DNA of 64,000 bases, from positions 26,640,001 through 26,704,000 of the forward strand of contig NC_077240.1 in the NCBI RefSeq assembly GCF_947179165.1, written 5' to 3'. Made by a program: the position numbers and the translations under genes. This DNA is from Solanum dulcamara. Its lineage: Eukaryota; Streptophyta; Magnoliopsida; Solanales; Solanaceae. The notes beneath the pieces were generated by a model. The model searched no databases. It was given only the letters and a program-made list of their open reading frames with translations, and was not told the origin of the DNA. Below are positions 47,791-60,338 of this stretch, piece by piece. Position 1 is the stretch's first letter, and every line of letters begins with the position of its first letter.

Positions 47791-49068
47791 TGTCACGAAT
47801 CAACTCCGTAGGCCGTGACGGGTGTCCGAACTGGACACTCGCATATACCCTTGCTAACCATAAGTAAACTTGTCTCTTATTTGAGTCATAGTGTGCCAAT
47901 AGGCAAGATAATATATAAGCCGACGAGGCTATCGTAGCATATCGGCACAACTGTACCTACATACATATACACAACCCACATACATGTCCACAGACCTCTA
48001 AGAGTAAGAACAGTAACATAAGGCGGGACAGGGCCCCGCCGTACCCGTAAACAAATAAATATATACATCGAGGGTTAATATCAAAACTAGGCTCCGGCAC
48101 TATGGAGCGCTTCTGAACTGCTGAGTGAAACTCCTACGCTGACGGATCCCCAAAGTGTGCATCTGTATCTGCGGGGATGAACGCAACCCTCTAAAAAAAA
48201 GGGATCAGTACGACATATGTACTGAGTATGTAAAACATAGACATCATAAGGAAATTACAGTTGGCGTAGAGATGCAGCGGCAAGTGTGACATCTAATCAT
48301 TTACTGTACATGTAGCTTATAACATAAGGTCGTACATACTATCTCGTACTATACCCATTCCGTTCGAGGACTTGGTGTAATGACTACATCACTCTGTTAT
48401 CATAAGCATCTGTATACTATTAGTGCTATCTCATATAATAATGTCGAGGAACGTCGTCCCGATCCATATATTATATAGTAATGTTGAGGAACGTTCGGCC
48501 CGATCCGTATATTATATAGTAATGCCGAGGAACGTTCGGCCCGATCCGTATATTATATATCGTACCCGGCCCTTTATGGTACTCGATGTCATCATATCAT
48601 CATACTGTACCCGGCCTTTTATGGGACTTGGTGAAAGATGTATTACAGTATACACGAGTAAGGTAGTGAGTAATCATATACAATCTAAATCATTATCAGA
48701 GACTCGACAATGTAAGAAGATTAAGCTATCGTCTGAGGACCAGAATAGTAGTGTAGCCATCTCGAGTGCCTTCTAAATGCCATTAAGGTCTATACCACTT
48801 AGGATCTCGGGGATCCTAGACATGTACTAAAGTAATACTAACAATTCATAGAATCAGGGATACCCGTCGTCACATCGTCCTTAGGACTAGGAGCTTATGT
48901 ATTCAGTACTTCTCAACCTATAGAGTTCAAGTAAAGTAGTTCAACCTACTACAAGAGTTTGACATTCAAAAGTGAATAAGAGATACGAATTACATTTAGG
49001 ACTTAAGAGGTTCAAGAAACTTAAGAAGCTTGAGAACCTTCCAAGGTACAAAAGTACGGGGTGTAACA
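47791..49068. mobile_element. Solo LTR (1278 bp), probably gypsy
   Basis: It starts TGTCACGAATCAACTCCG and ends ACGGGGTGTAACA (TG...CA), flanked by a perfect 5-bp duplication, TATAG (47786-47790 and 49069-49073). There is no coding sequence. Inside, three ~41-bp tandem units lie at about 48441-48560 ('gaggaacgttcggcccgatc'). It belongs to a different LTR family from the pair at 1.9-12.2 kb. Confidence 0.82.
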
Positions 49069-49073
49069 TATAG

Positions 49074-50618
49074 CCAGACAAATGTATGACATGTTTTAAA
49101 TAATAAATTTTAGAAGTATTTTCTTAAATAATGTGCATAGTTTAACATGCAAAATATATAATAGCTGTGTAGTTTAGTTAGTTTGATCTCTGGACTATAA
49201 TCGCTTTCTATTTTTTTTCTCTTGGTAAAAAAGTTCTCTTTTTAGATTATGTAAGATATAATAAGCTTTAGTATAGTACATAAAGTATGGATTACGAATG
49301 TTATATCTTTATTGAGTATAATTTTTTTACTACTAGGGCTACACATACAATGTTCAATCAAAAGTTTGAATTATAGGGTAACTTCTTTTTTTTTCATACT
49401 TGTTATTTTTAATATAGTATTCTTAAATAAGGATCTAATTTCACATGATAATTTTTATTAGTTATTAGTTTCTCAATATGAGCGTTACACGATAGATGTT
49501 AAGTCATGCAATTAATATCATATGTCGTTGGATTATGCAATTAATATCATATGTCGTTGGATTATACACCTTTTAGTTTTTTTTTAAAAAAGTATTAATT
49601 ATTAGATTATACATGAAAGAATAAAGTACAAGTATTTGTGAAAGATCAATACTGATCATCGTATGATGACTTATTTGTGTACGTCAAGATAATTGGATAT
49701 CGTTTGAACATATGAAGATAAACAATTAAAGCTTAATTAGATATATGTACATTTCTTTTTTCTTTTTACTAGTTTTGAATTTATGAGGTATAACTATGTG
49801 ACTAACTAAACGTTTCTTATCTAGTACTTCCTCGTAGACAACATTTTCAGTGTATGTTTCTTCCATTCGTTTTGTGTTGCTCTGTTATTACCAAACATTG
49901 ATATCCCTTTCCCAAATTTGAGATCGTTTGACCCTATAGGTTTTGTTTAGGAAAATTTTTCTAAATACACAATTTATTTTATCATATTTTCTAAAACTAT
50001 CTATCATTTGAAACAATTACAAAAATTTCTCTCTTTTCTATTCTCCGATACATCACTGTAGGCGATGTATCGGTTGGATACATCACTTTACGTGATGTAT
50101 CAGGACGTCGATTTTAGTTTTTTAAATATTCAAAAACTTATCAGGTTTGGTTTCTGTCCATTTTTCTATACAAACACCTTAGGTTTATATTAACGAAATT
50201 TATGCATTCGTGAAATTAAATCCTTGCCCCATTTTCAGTCTCTTCACTATTTTTTCTTCAAATTACTCTTATAAAAGAATTCTAGCCTCAATAATTCAAA
50301 ATAAAATTCATGAGCGAAAAAGATACAAGTTCTAAATTTATTTAATGGAGGATGAAAGAAAGCATATTATTAATGTTAATGACTTAAATTCTATTGATAT
50401 CACATAAATTGAGAGAGGGGATCGGATGTAACTTTCAAACAGTTTGCATGGATTCAAAGAAAAAATAAAGAAGATTAACCTTCTGGAGTAAAACTGTTTG
50501 AAAGTTAACGGTGTTATCTTTGTTTTTAAGGGCAAGGGTGGCATCATCCTAGACAACTATTCTCTCTAGACCATACATATTTGTAAATTTTGTAAGAATC
50601 ACGTAGTTCAAGGAGCTA
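49074..50618. other. Non-genic segment with small direct and inverted repeats
   Basis: A 34-bp tandem duplication lies at about 49505-49572 ('caattaatatcatatgtcgt'). Two adjacent hairpins are at 50047-50101. The stretch 50160-50590 shares blocks ('taggtttatattaacg', 'ggcatcatcctagacaact') with 58.76-58.86 kb. No gene recognised. Confidence 0.45.
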
Positions 50619-50780
50619 ATTATTATCAAGATAAGTGTTATAAAGATATTTAATTTTTATTTTTTTTAATTTCATACTTAAACAATTGGAAGTGTAAGTT
50701 TTATACCTAAACTATCACTTATTAATTTGAGAAACACACCTCAGTGGTGTGTGTAAAGCAGTCTCTCTACTCTTTCTAAT

Positions 50781-50900
50781 GGCCAAATCCATCGGTGGTC
50801 CTTTAAAGTTGGCACCAACTTTCACTTAGATACCTAAATCAGGAAATGTTCATTTTAGACACCTAATGTAAGGGTATAATGTGTCATGTTGACACTTTTT
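50781..50900 (+). repeat. Left TIR of MULE-2
   Basis: Pairs with 56047-56166 in reverse complement, with about a dozen differences over 120 bp. Shared core: 'caactttcacttaga' and 'atgttcattttagacacct'. Confidence 0.92.
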
Positions 50901-51128
50901 ACACAGTTGGCACCTCGCGTGTTTTTCACCTACCTGAGGCGCCTAGAATTTATTTTTTCATCTGATGTGGCATCAAACAAGGCCTATAACGGTCATATCT
51001 CTCTTATCTATATATTTATCCTCTTTCTTCTTCAATTTTGCCCTAATTTCTTAGCTTATTTCTCTGATTTGGAAAAAGAAAAAAGCAATAATCAGTTTTC
51101 TCTCTTCTTCTTTGTTTTTCTCTCTTTC

Positions 51129-51649
51129 ATGTCACTCTTCTCCTACACTTCCATGTCGAGCTTCTCCAACTCTTCCATGACCTATTTGGATGAATGTCGA
51201 TATTGTAAATATGGTAATGAAGCACTATTAAAGACTTCTTGGACCCAACTAAATTCAGGTCGTAGATTTTTTACTTGTAAACTTTCAAAGGTAAAGTAAT
51301 TCTTTATGTTAATATTTTTACTCATATATTGCAACTTTTATTCAATGTGAAGCTTAAAGCTTCATTTATTTCTAGTAAGTACAACAAAAGAGGAATAAGT
51401 ATTTTCTGTTAATTGTGGGCTTCTAATTTTTTTTTCTGATTGATTTTGTAGAAAATGGGTGGCTGTGATTTTTTTTATTGGTATGAAGATCGACACCCTC
51501 CTCAAGCAAATAAGGTGATCTGGGATTTGTTGAAGAAAGTCAAGGCTTTTGATAAAAAAATAAATCGAGCAAGAAATATATTTATTGTTGGGGTGATCGC
51601 TACTGAGTTGGTAATGTTTGGAATATGGAGATTGAAGCCTAATTGTTAA
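51129..51649 (+). CDS. GRF-type zinc-finger protein carried by MULE-2 (two exons)
   Basis: Exons 51129-51290 and 51452-51649 join in phase ('ACTTTCAAAG|gtaaag' ... 'ttttgtag|AAAATGGG') into a 119-residue open protein. Residues ~22-69 form a GRF zinc finger: 'CRYCKYGNEALLKTSWT', then 'NSGRRFFTC' and 'GGCDFFYWYED', giving the C-C-C-C ligand pattern of this small family. GRF fingers bind nucleic acid in larger proteins. The C-terminal half has a Lys-rich stretch that may be helical and a hydrophobic stretch ('IFIVGVIATELVMFGIW') that may be a membrane or packing helix. It is the only uninterrupted MULE gene in the window. Short GRF proteins near plant MULE transposases may be a regular second gene, but I cannot confirm that here. 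An upstream in-frame ATG at 50886 is less likely. Confidence 0.68.
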
Positions 51650-52152
51650 AATGTGTTGTGTTGTTCAGGTGGTGGTCTATCATTAGGTATAGGTGGTGGT
51701 TTAGTATTATTTTAATGTTGTTGTTGCTGTAAAATTGTCTATGTTTTGGATGAAATAAATCTTCATGTTGTTGTTGTTGTTGTAAATTTCTAGTCAGGCC
51801 ACATTTGTATGTATTTTGATGTTATTGTTGTATACAATTCACAATTCATATCTTGTTGAAGTGAATGTATATTTCACATATTAAAAGTTCAAAATCATAC
51901 ATTTTCTTCATCAATGGTGTTCTGCAGCATCTCTATTTGAGAAACAAGGCGACAATTGCATTATGTGATATGACAATTTAATACCAAAAATATTTAACAA
52001 TATCACAATGTAACTCAAAAACATAATCCACAATGAACTCAAAGTTAGCATTATGCTAAATACCACGATCAGTGAATTGATTTAACAAGGTTACAATCTT
52101 CAAAAGTGTTTTTACGTTACATAGAAAAAAGTATTCAAAGTTGGTGCTGCTG
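51650..52152. other. Spacer between the convergent MULE-2 genes
   Basis: Probable 3' UTR of the GRF gene with (GTT)n runs near 51720 and 51765-51785. No other gene seen. Confidence 0.5.
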
Positions 52153-55100
52153 TTACTTCTTCTTTTTGTTTGCCATTTGCTGCAATTGGGAGGTAGTGAC
52201 ATCATCTCTATTTTTCCATCTCAAGCCTCTAGGCTTAAAACCAAGGTGTATGTCTGTTGAACTTGCATCCTTAAAATTTGAACCTGTTGGTCGAATTTTT
52301 TGACTTGAAGTCCCTGGCTATTTTTACAGAAAAAGAGAAACCAAAATTAGTAAGTAAGCTGCACTTGTGAAGATTAGTATGTAACCAAATGAGAAAACAG
52401 CATAATTGAGTATTTGGGTTCCACTTGCACTTGTGAGTATGCCAAATCCAACATTACTTGATCCACCATATGATGGTTTTTTTGTCCCCCCCTCTTGCAG
52501 AGTCTTCTCTAGTTGCTGCAACTCCTCTCTTTTGTCCAATAGTCTCTTTTCTCCTCCGAGGTAGTTGACTTGTTATTCCGCTTGTAAAAGGAATACTTGT
52601 ATCCACATATGATGGTGGTTGGCTTGAGCTTGTATCATTCACCCTCTTAACTCTACTTGTATCAGCACAAACTGTTGTTGAAGAAGCATGCTTGCTTGAT
52701 GTTGTTGATGCAGGTTGGCTGAATGTTGTTGGTGTAGGTTGGCTGAAGTTTTTTGGTTCAGATTGGCTACTTTCTTATGAGCTTTGATCATTAAATTGTG
52801 AATTATGGGTAACTGCTTCTGAAATTTGACCAGCAACCTGAATATTTAAGCACAAAATATATGGTCATTAAAAATTCAACAAGTGACTAAAAAACACAGA
52901 AGCAAGTATAAATTATGTTACCTTGCAATATCTCTTGTTATGACCTTGTTGTTTACACATAGAACAAGTCTGTTTCACCCTTTGTTTGGACATTTTTCCA
53001 TACTTCTTTCTTGGTTCATCTTTGCCCTTTCTTCTATTTCTTGCAGGTCTGCCAGGCATTGGTTAAGGTTTAAAAGGTTCAATCCTTATATTGTTAGTTT
53101 CAGGACACATCTTCATAGTTGGAATTGGTTGGATGAAATGATTATAAGCCTTTAAGAAGGTATGCTTCTTATATCAATGCTCCACAAGAGGTTCAGGCTC
53201 ATGTTCTATGTGGCACAAAGCAGCAATAGCATGTTGGCATGAAATGCCTCTCAATTGCCAAGTTCTACAACTACAAACTCTATCAGCCAAGTTAACTGTA
53301 TTCCTGTACTCCCCTTCTCCAATCTCAAACCCAACATCAGCATTCCAAAGCACCTTGCATGTCCTAGACTTGTCCTTATTCTCCTCTAAGATAAGTCTAG
53401 CCATAGGTACAATATCAGATATCCAGGTGTTGGCAAACTTAATCATGTCCACAGTTTTTGTCATTATCTTTCTCCTAATTTTCTCCAACATAGTTATTAT
53501 AGATTTGTGTCTACATGATATGATCCATGAGTTAAAGGTATCACACATGTTATTTTCAACTACATCATATTTGGAATGCTCTTGAGAGAATGCCCTAACC
53601 CATGACACTTTTGGATAATGTAATAAGTTAGCACAAATATTCTTACCAAGTTTGCTCATTTTATGAAGCTCATCCTTGAACTTCACTTCAAAACTTGCCT
53701 TTGAACATCTTCAGAATTGTTTTCTCCTTTCCTCTCCCTTCCAGGTTTGATTCCAATTAGACCTAATATGTCTAGCACACCTTATAACTTTAGCATTTGG
53801 TCGCATTTCATCAACAACTGCATGAAAATCCTGCAAAGAAAACAAAATGCAACTCAATACTTAATAGATAATCTAATAGCTTTAGCAAATGTAATAGGTA
53901 ATTACCATTTGCATATCTGTCATCACAGTAAGACCCTATCCAGTACCTAATTGCAGGTCCTCTTTTAAGTAATTGATAAAGAAACTCCAAATATGCTTAT
54001 TTTTCTTATCTACAACTGCCCAAGCTATAGGAAACATATGATTGTTTCCATTCTTGCCAACTGCTACTAGAAGTTCACCCTTGCAAGCACCCTTTAAGAA
54101 ACATCCATCAAATCCTATTATTCTTCTACATCCTTTCTTCCACCCCTTTTTCAATGCATACAAGCACACATAGAAATATACAAATAAATTCTTTCCTGGT
54201 GCAGTTTCTCTATCCATTCTTAAAAAAATAAAACTATCAGGATTGGTCTGTTTTATAACCTCAGCATAATCACATAATCTTGCAAATTCCATATTCCAGT
54301 CACCCATGGATTCTCTAAGAATCATTAGTTTTGCCTTGTAACAAATGGTCCTACCCACATACAATCCTAACTTCTTCCTGCACAATTCTTGTATTTTTCA
54401 AATCTTTATGGATGATTGTTTAGTTATTTCATCCCTGAATTTATTTTTTAGGAATTTACTTGTACACATTTTGTTCTTATTTGATGGAGAACACTTATGT
54501 ATAGGATGGTAGTTCTTGATCAAAAAGTTACCAGAATCTCTATCAATTGCACCATAACATAATCATTTGCATTTTTCTTTGAATTTACATTTAGCCCTCA
54601 CTCTATGAATTTCATTAGGCCTTAACTTAATCTGATAATTATTTTCTACTACATAATTTGTCAAAGCCTTTCTAAATTGTTTTGCATTTTCAAAAATCAT
54701 TCCAAGTTCAAAAATAGCAACTTCACATTCAGCATCATACCAGATATTTTTACTCTTCCTTCTTCCTGGTTGATCAATACCCCTAACAACTTCTACATCT
54801 ATCACATCTGTGCTATTATCACTATCACAGTCTGAGCTATCAATATACTCTTCATCTCCTCCTAATCTGTCAACATATCTATTCTTCTTATTTCTTCCAA
54901 TATCTTCAAAGCCTCTATCAATACCAGCTTCACCTATTGGTATTTCTTCAAGTACTTTCTTTTTTTCTTAGGATTAAGATTTCTTTTGTTCCTCCTTTCA
55001 GATCTAAAGGATCTCAATTCTTCATCAACATCTGAACCATCTTCATCAGGAATGACATTTATATCTGAGTCACTACTATGCAGATCTGACTCATTCACAT

Positions 55101-55515
55101 TTGAAACATCCTCAGTCTCATTCACATCTGAAACAACCTCATTCTCCACATTTCTAACATCAATAGAGTCTGACCATGCTAAAAGACCAGCTGGAGTTGG
55201 CAATTCCTTTAACTCATCAATTTCATGGACCAAATAAACATGAAATTCATCACCATCTATTAAGTCTTTCACATAGTCTAACAACTGAATATCAGAAGTA
55301 ACTTGGACAAATTCATTGTTAATTTTATTTTGACAGTAAAAATCCTTCACATTTGTGTACCCAAGGTCTTCAGTGTATGAAAGAAACTCGACAAGGCTAA
55401 AATAATCTTTATCAATGGCAACGGAAAATACATCTATTTCTCCTCTGTAAGTAGGGTTAGGGTCTGCGATAACATGACCCCCATGATGAAAACATGTCAA
55501 TATATAGTCGTTCAT
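52153..55515 (-). pseudogene. MULE-2 transposase (MURA-like), several nonsense codons
   Basis: The minus-strand start at 55515 opens a 193-codon frame (PB1-like N-terminus, acidic middle) that shifts frame in an A-rich run near 54957. Then come the MuDR DNA-binding region (54805-54563; TGA next, near 54558), the DDE core (54385-53936) with first Asp intact in 'IGFDGCFLKGACKGEL', a TAG after 'LQLGTG' (about 53935), and 'VMTDMQM' near 53915, probably the second Asp. After a short intron: 'MRPNAKVIRCARHI' (53830-53770), then a SWIM finger ('CSCRTWQLRGISCQHAIAAL', about 53275) and a CCHC knuckle ('CSMCKQQGHNKRYC', about 52935). A Ser/Thr-rich tail ends at TAA 52153-52155 ('QLQQMANKKKK'). At least one frameshift and four nonsense codons make it inactive, but key residues are kept. 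Confidence 0.87.
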
Positions 55516-56046
55516 ATCTCAAAAAAAAAGACCCTAACACAAGAAAATGCCCCAAAAGCCCCTTGCTTTATCAGTGCAATTTCCAAAAAAAAAACTAGTG
55601 ACAAAATCTAACAGAGAGTGGACACAACCAGAACATACACCTTTTTCTTCAAGGATGAAACATGCAAACACAAGAAGTAGTTGATAGAAATGTCAAAACG
55701 CCCAACAAAAATGCAATCTCCAACACTTGATTTCAACCTTTAAACCTGAAAATTGGCAACATAAACTAACATAACAGTTAGTACTAACTAAGAATTGAAT
55801 GAAAATCAAGAAAGATTGAACTTTCATATACTTACCTAGGTTTTGATCGGTGAAATTAAAGATAGGTTTCGCCTTTGAACTGAAGAAACAATGGAGAAAA
55901 AATGGTGTTGAAGATCAAATTTTGACCATTTAATCTTAAAGCTATATGTCATGTAAAAAAGACAGTGTTGGCATGATATAATTGGTCAACTAATCCATGT
56001 GGACGAAAGTATAATGTGAGCTATTGACTCCAACTTCAGATTATTT

Positions 56047-56166
56047 AAAAAGTGTTTACATGACACATCAGACCCTTGCATTAGGTGTCTAAAATGAACA
56101 TCTCCTGGTTTAGGTGTCTAAGTGAAAGTTGGTGTCAACTTTAAGGGGCCACCGATGGGTTTGGCC
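56047..56166 (-). repeat. Right TIR of MULE-2
   Basis: Reverse complement of the left TIR. It lies upstream of the transposase start (55515), where a MuDR-type TIR would act as promoter and transposase-binding site. Confidence 0.92.
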
Positions 56167-57341
56167 CTTTCTAATTTTTGAAAAAATCTTACCACATAGC
56201 ATTTCATATGGATAAAATATTCTATATTGACAAAAAAATAAATAAATTATTAATTTTAGTTAAAAGTTAAAACTAAAGTATTTCTATCCCAAAAAAAAAT
56301 ATTTTTTTAAAAGTTACTTTTTAAAAAAAAGTTTAAAATATTTTTCTCACTCACTCCACCACCTCCACCCTACCCCCCTCAGACAATCCCCCATCTTTTT
56401 ATTTTTTTTTTAAATTTCTTGTATAAAATATTTTAAAAAAAATTCACATTTCACCCCTCCCCACTCCTTCCTAAAAAATATTATTATTTTTAGTTTTAAA
56501 ATAAAATAAAATTATACCCATATCATCTAACCCTTCGCTCTTAATTTATTTATTATTCTTTTTTCATTTTTCTCATTCTGTATTAGATATGCTCATAGAA
56601 GAATATTTTTTCTATTTGCGTACCAAATATAACAGAAAAAATATTTTATTTTAAGAAAAGTCATGCGACAAGTAAAAAATAATTTACTAAAATCATGTGT
56701 ATGTAACTAACACAAAATGAGGAAAAAATTAGAAGCAGAGGGTTAGGTGGGGCGGGGTAAAATAATTTAAAAAAACATAATATCTAAATTATTATTTGAG
56801 GGTGGGTGGGTAGGTAGGAAGATGAAGTAAGAAGTTTTTAAAAAACTTTTATAAAAGAAATTTAAAAAATAAAAATAAAACAAAAATTTTGGGTGGGCGG
56901 GGGGAGTATGGTGAGAAAAAGTGGTGGAGTGGAGTAAAAAAAATTATATTTTATTTTATAATTTTTTTAGGAGGGTGGGGGCATAGTAATACTTTAATAT
57001 TTAATTTAAGCTTTTTATTATTATTAAAAAAAGAATGGATCAGATTTTTGGATCGGGGAAAAAATAAAATTTTAACTAATTTTAATAATTTATTTAATTT
57101 TTGTCAAGGTGAAATATTTTGTCTATGTGGAGTGTGATGTGGCAAATTTTTTTTAAATGAAAGATAGAGTGTAGGTATGAAATTCACACCATGATGAGAG
57201 TGAAATAAAAGAGAGAGATGTGTTTTTCAAACTAATAAGTGATAGTTTATGTATGAAATTCACACTCTCAATAGTTTAGGTATGAAACTCAAAAAATAAG
57301 GATAGTTTAGGTGTGTTTTTGACACGTATCTCATTATTATT

Positions 57342-60329
57342 TGTCTCTATCCTTTTTAATATTACATAAATCCCTTCAAAAATAGTTCATTCGGTTGTGA
57401 TATCCGGATACATTAATTAACAAATCAGTTGAGTTAAAAAAAGAATTATGTATCCGAATACATCATGTGGTATTCGGATACATTAATTCGAATACATTAA
57501 TTAACAAATTAATTGAGCTAAAAAAGAAAAAGAGAGTAGCAATTATCCGGATACATTAATTCGGAAAAATAGTTCATCCGGATAGATTCTATGATATCCG
57601 GATATATTAATTTGAATATATTAATTAACAAATCAGTCATGTATCTAGAAAAATGGATTTTGGGTGTAAAAGAAAAGATTTTAAAAATATTTGAAGATAT
57701 GGTAAATAAAATAATGTATATAGGTAATTTTTGCTAAATATTTTCCTTGTGTGTTAATTGAAACCGCCTCAATCAATTCTCCATTTTCCCCTTTTCCACA
57801 CAAATTTCAATTTTTCTCTTGGCGAATGCCGGTGCTAAATTTTACTGTGGTTGAATTTTACGCAATGCAAAACACAAATGATTATCAAACTTGCTGAGAC
57901 CTCATAGGCTAATGTTGTATATTCAACCACATGTTCATGCACAGAATTATTAGTGTTGGGCTACAACGTTGTTATTGAGTATTACAATTTGACAAGTTTA
58001 CAATTATAAGAGGAAATGACTCTTAAAATTAATTATCAATAATTAAGTATTTTTGTATTATCAAAAAAATAATAAATGAAAATTTTGTTTATTGTAAAAA
58101 TTTTAATGAATGACAAAAATTTCAATCAGCATTTCTAAATATCTTCATGCTTTTAATATAATATTAATTTAGTGTACGTATTTTGCACGCGTGTGCCGTC
58201 AATAAAAAAAAATTATATATGAAAAGAGCAAATAAATATTACTACTTGTCATTAAAATAGATTCAATAGTACTCACGTAAATAAAAATAAATGAATATTA
58301 TTATTTTGATGCAGTAGTTAAGTATATTGAACCTGCATGCAATGATGAGAAATAACGAAGAGAAAGTAAATTTTTGAATCCTAAAGTGATATTAATAGTT
58401 CAAAACGTATTCTACTTTTTTTTCTTATACTTTACTCAACGACATCGTTATGTTAATTGTTGAATCACATTTCTTATTTTCTTTAATTGTTGAATTCTAA
58501 ACCTTTTTTTTTTGTTCGGATCCAACGATATGACAATGTTATATTAACTTTTTAATATCAAGTCTTGTTGATTTATCTAAATTTTAAGTGAGCACAATTA
58601 TAATAGAATTCAAAATTTACTCTAAACTAAAATCTAAATTAATTATTTATAGGATAGCTTAAAAAATGATACTATATATAATGAAAAATTGAATATATAA
58701 AATTTAATGAACTAAATATATATATATACCAATAAATTAAAAGTTTGATCTTTTGTCCGTTTTTTATACGACTTAGGTTTATATTAACGGAAGAGAAGAA
58801 GATACAAGTCATCTGGAGCAAATAGGGTTATCTTTGTGGCATCATCCTAGACAACTACCGGAGAGGAAACTTAAGGAAAACATACTTGTCTGTTAACCGA
58901 AATCTCTTCAATCTATTCTCTATTTTCCCTTTTTCGACACACACCATTTTTTTCTCTAATATAAGTTTTATGTGGTCGAATTTACATTATTAATATGCTT
59001 GCAGCTTGGTGAATTTTATGCAATGATAACCTCCTTGGCCAAACTCTCTAGAATCTCATAGGCTAATTCTATATATTCAACAATACTGACATGCATTAGT
59101 TCCTACTATTAAGTAGTAGAGTTTGATAATGATGTGTATGGTTGAGATGCATTAGTTAACTCTACTAAATATTAGAGTTTGGCCAGTTTAGAATTATAAG
59201 AGGAAAATGACTCCTAAAATCAATTATCAATAACCAATTATTGATAAAAGAAAAATAATTATTAATTTTAATTATTTTAAAATTAATTATCCTAAAAGAA
59301 AAATAGTAAGAACAATTTTATTCATTGTAAAGTTTTTTAATGAAGAACAAAAAAATTAATTGACATTTCTAATGATCTCCATATTTTTAATATAACTAGT
59401 TTAGAGTGCGTGTGATGCACGTGTGTATCACGATAATATTAAAAATTGTATATAAAAATAATAAAAAAAATAGATTATAATACATGTAATAATATATTTA
59501 TTTAAATGAAAAAAATAAATATTTTTCTAATTTTAGTATACGTGTATTATTACACGTATATGTCGTGTCAATTAATTAGCACTAATATATATAAAAAGAA
59601 TAGATTGTTAAAAAATAGCAATTGACGCCTAAAAAATAAAAAAAAATCTTGTATAAAGCTAATACTACAAAAAATACAATGCTCCTAGATCCCACTAAGC
59701 CTAAACCCACCAAAATGTGAGTTGTTACATTGTGTCCTATCTAATTACCTAATCTTCCAAATAATTATTTGGTCTACATCTACTTTTCCAAATAAAAACC
59801 TTTCAGAGTGAAAAGAGCAGGAATCACTGTGATAATAGTGTCATGTTGTGTCGCCTTAAAATCGAATAACAATGAAAGGAGTAAAACTTGTGGCAATCAG
59901 AAAAAGAGAACCATCATTTCCATAAAAAATTATTGAAAAGGTAAAGAGATAAATCTTAGACTTTTTCTGACTATTTCATTTAGCAATAAACATGCTTGTT
60001 TTGTTTAACTTTTTGATTATAAATTTTCATTTATAAGAGAAACACGAGAAATTATCAAAAAGAATTCTTTTTTTTCTACTTCATATTAAAAAAAAAAAGA
60101 ATGAAGATCACTTACAACTCTTATTCTACATACACCTATTACCATATTTTTAGGAGACCTCAATTTTAGGAAATGTACGACTCCAAATCCACACATACCT
60201 ATTACCGTATTTTTAGGTGTCCTTAATTTTAGGAATCATATATTTTAATATATATATTTTAGTAGGACTCTTTAATTATAAATTTTCCTTGTATTTTTAC
60301 CATATTTTTTATGAGTCCTTAAAATATTA
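57342..60329. other. Non-genic DNA with small repeats and a diverged duplication
   Basis: 57380-57640 holds repeated 'tatccggatacattaatt' units around the palindrome ATCCGGAT. 57740-58050 and 58885-59260 are diverged direct copies (shared 'ctcataggctaat', 'atatattcaac' and 'aattataagaggaaa'). A ~73-bp tandem pair is at about 60127-60240 ('cctattaccatatttttagg'). No gene recognised. Confidence 0.5.
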
Positions 60330-60338
60330 TAAAAATAA

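Larger units (their letters stand above)
50781..56166 (-). mobile_element. 5.4-kb two-gene MULE (MULE-2) with 120-bp TIRs
   Basis: Terminal inverted repeats of about 120 bp (50781-50900 and 56047-56166) begin GGCCAAATCCATCGGTGG and GGCCAAACCCATCGGTGG and match at roughly 90%. A perfect 9-bp duplication, CTTTCTAAT, is at 50772-50780 and 56167-56175. It carries a GRF zinc-finger gene on + and a transposase pseudogene on -, convergent, the same two-gene plan as MuDR. It is inserted inside foldback element B. Confidence 0.93.
50628..57332. mobile_element. Foldback MULE-like element B, split by MULE-2
   Basis: The ends AAGATAAGTGTTATAAAG and the complement of GAGATACGTGTCAAAAAC match element A. 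A near-perfect 9-bp duplication, ATTATTATC/ATTATTATT, is at 50619-50627 and 57333-57341. The pieces outside MULE-2 (50628-50780 and 56176-57332) form the long inverted repeat seen in element A. Without MULE-2 the element would be about 1.3 kb. The minus- and plus-strand open frames in it (for example 56889-57137) are products of low-complexity sequence. Confidence 0.8.

Noticed and set aside
53208..53585. 125-codon + strand frame
   Set aside because: Antisense shadow of the MULE-2 transposase SWIM/core region.
56889..57137. 82-codon frame starting 'MGGRGEYGEKKWW'
   Set aside because: It arises from a G-rich arm of foldback element B; the other arm and element A do not keep it.
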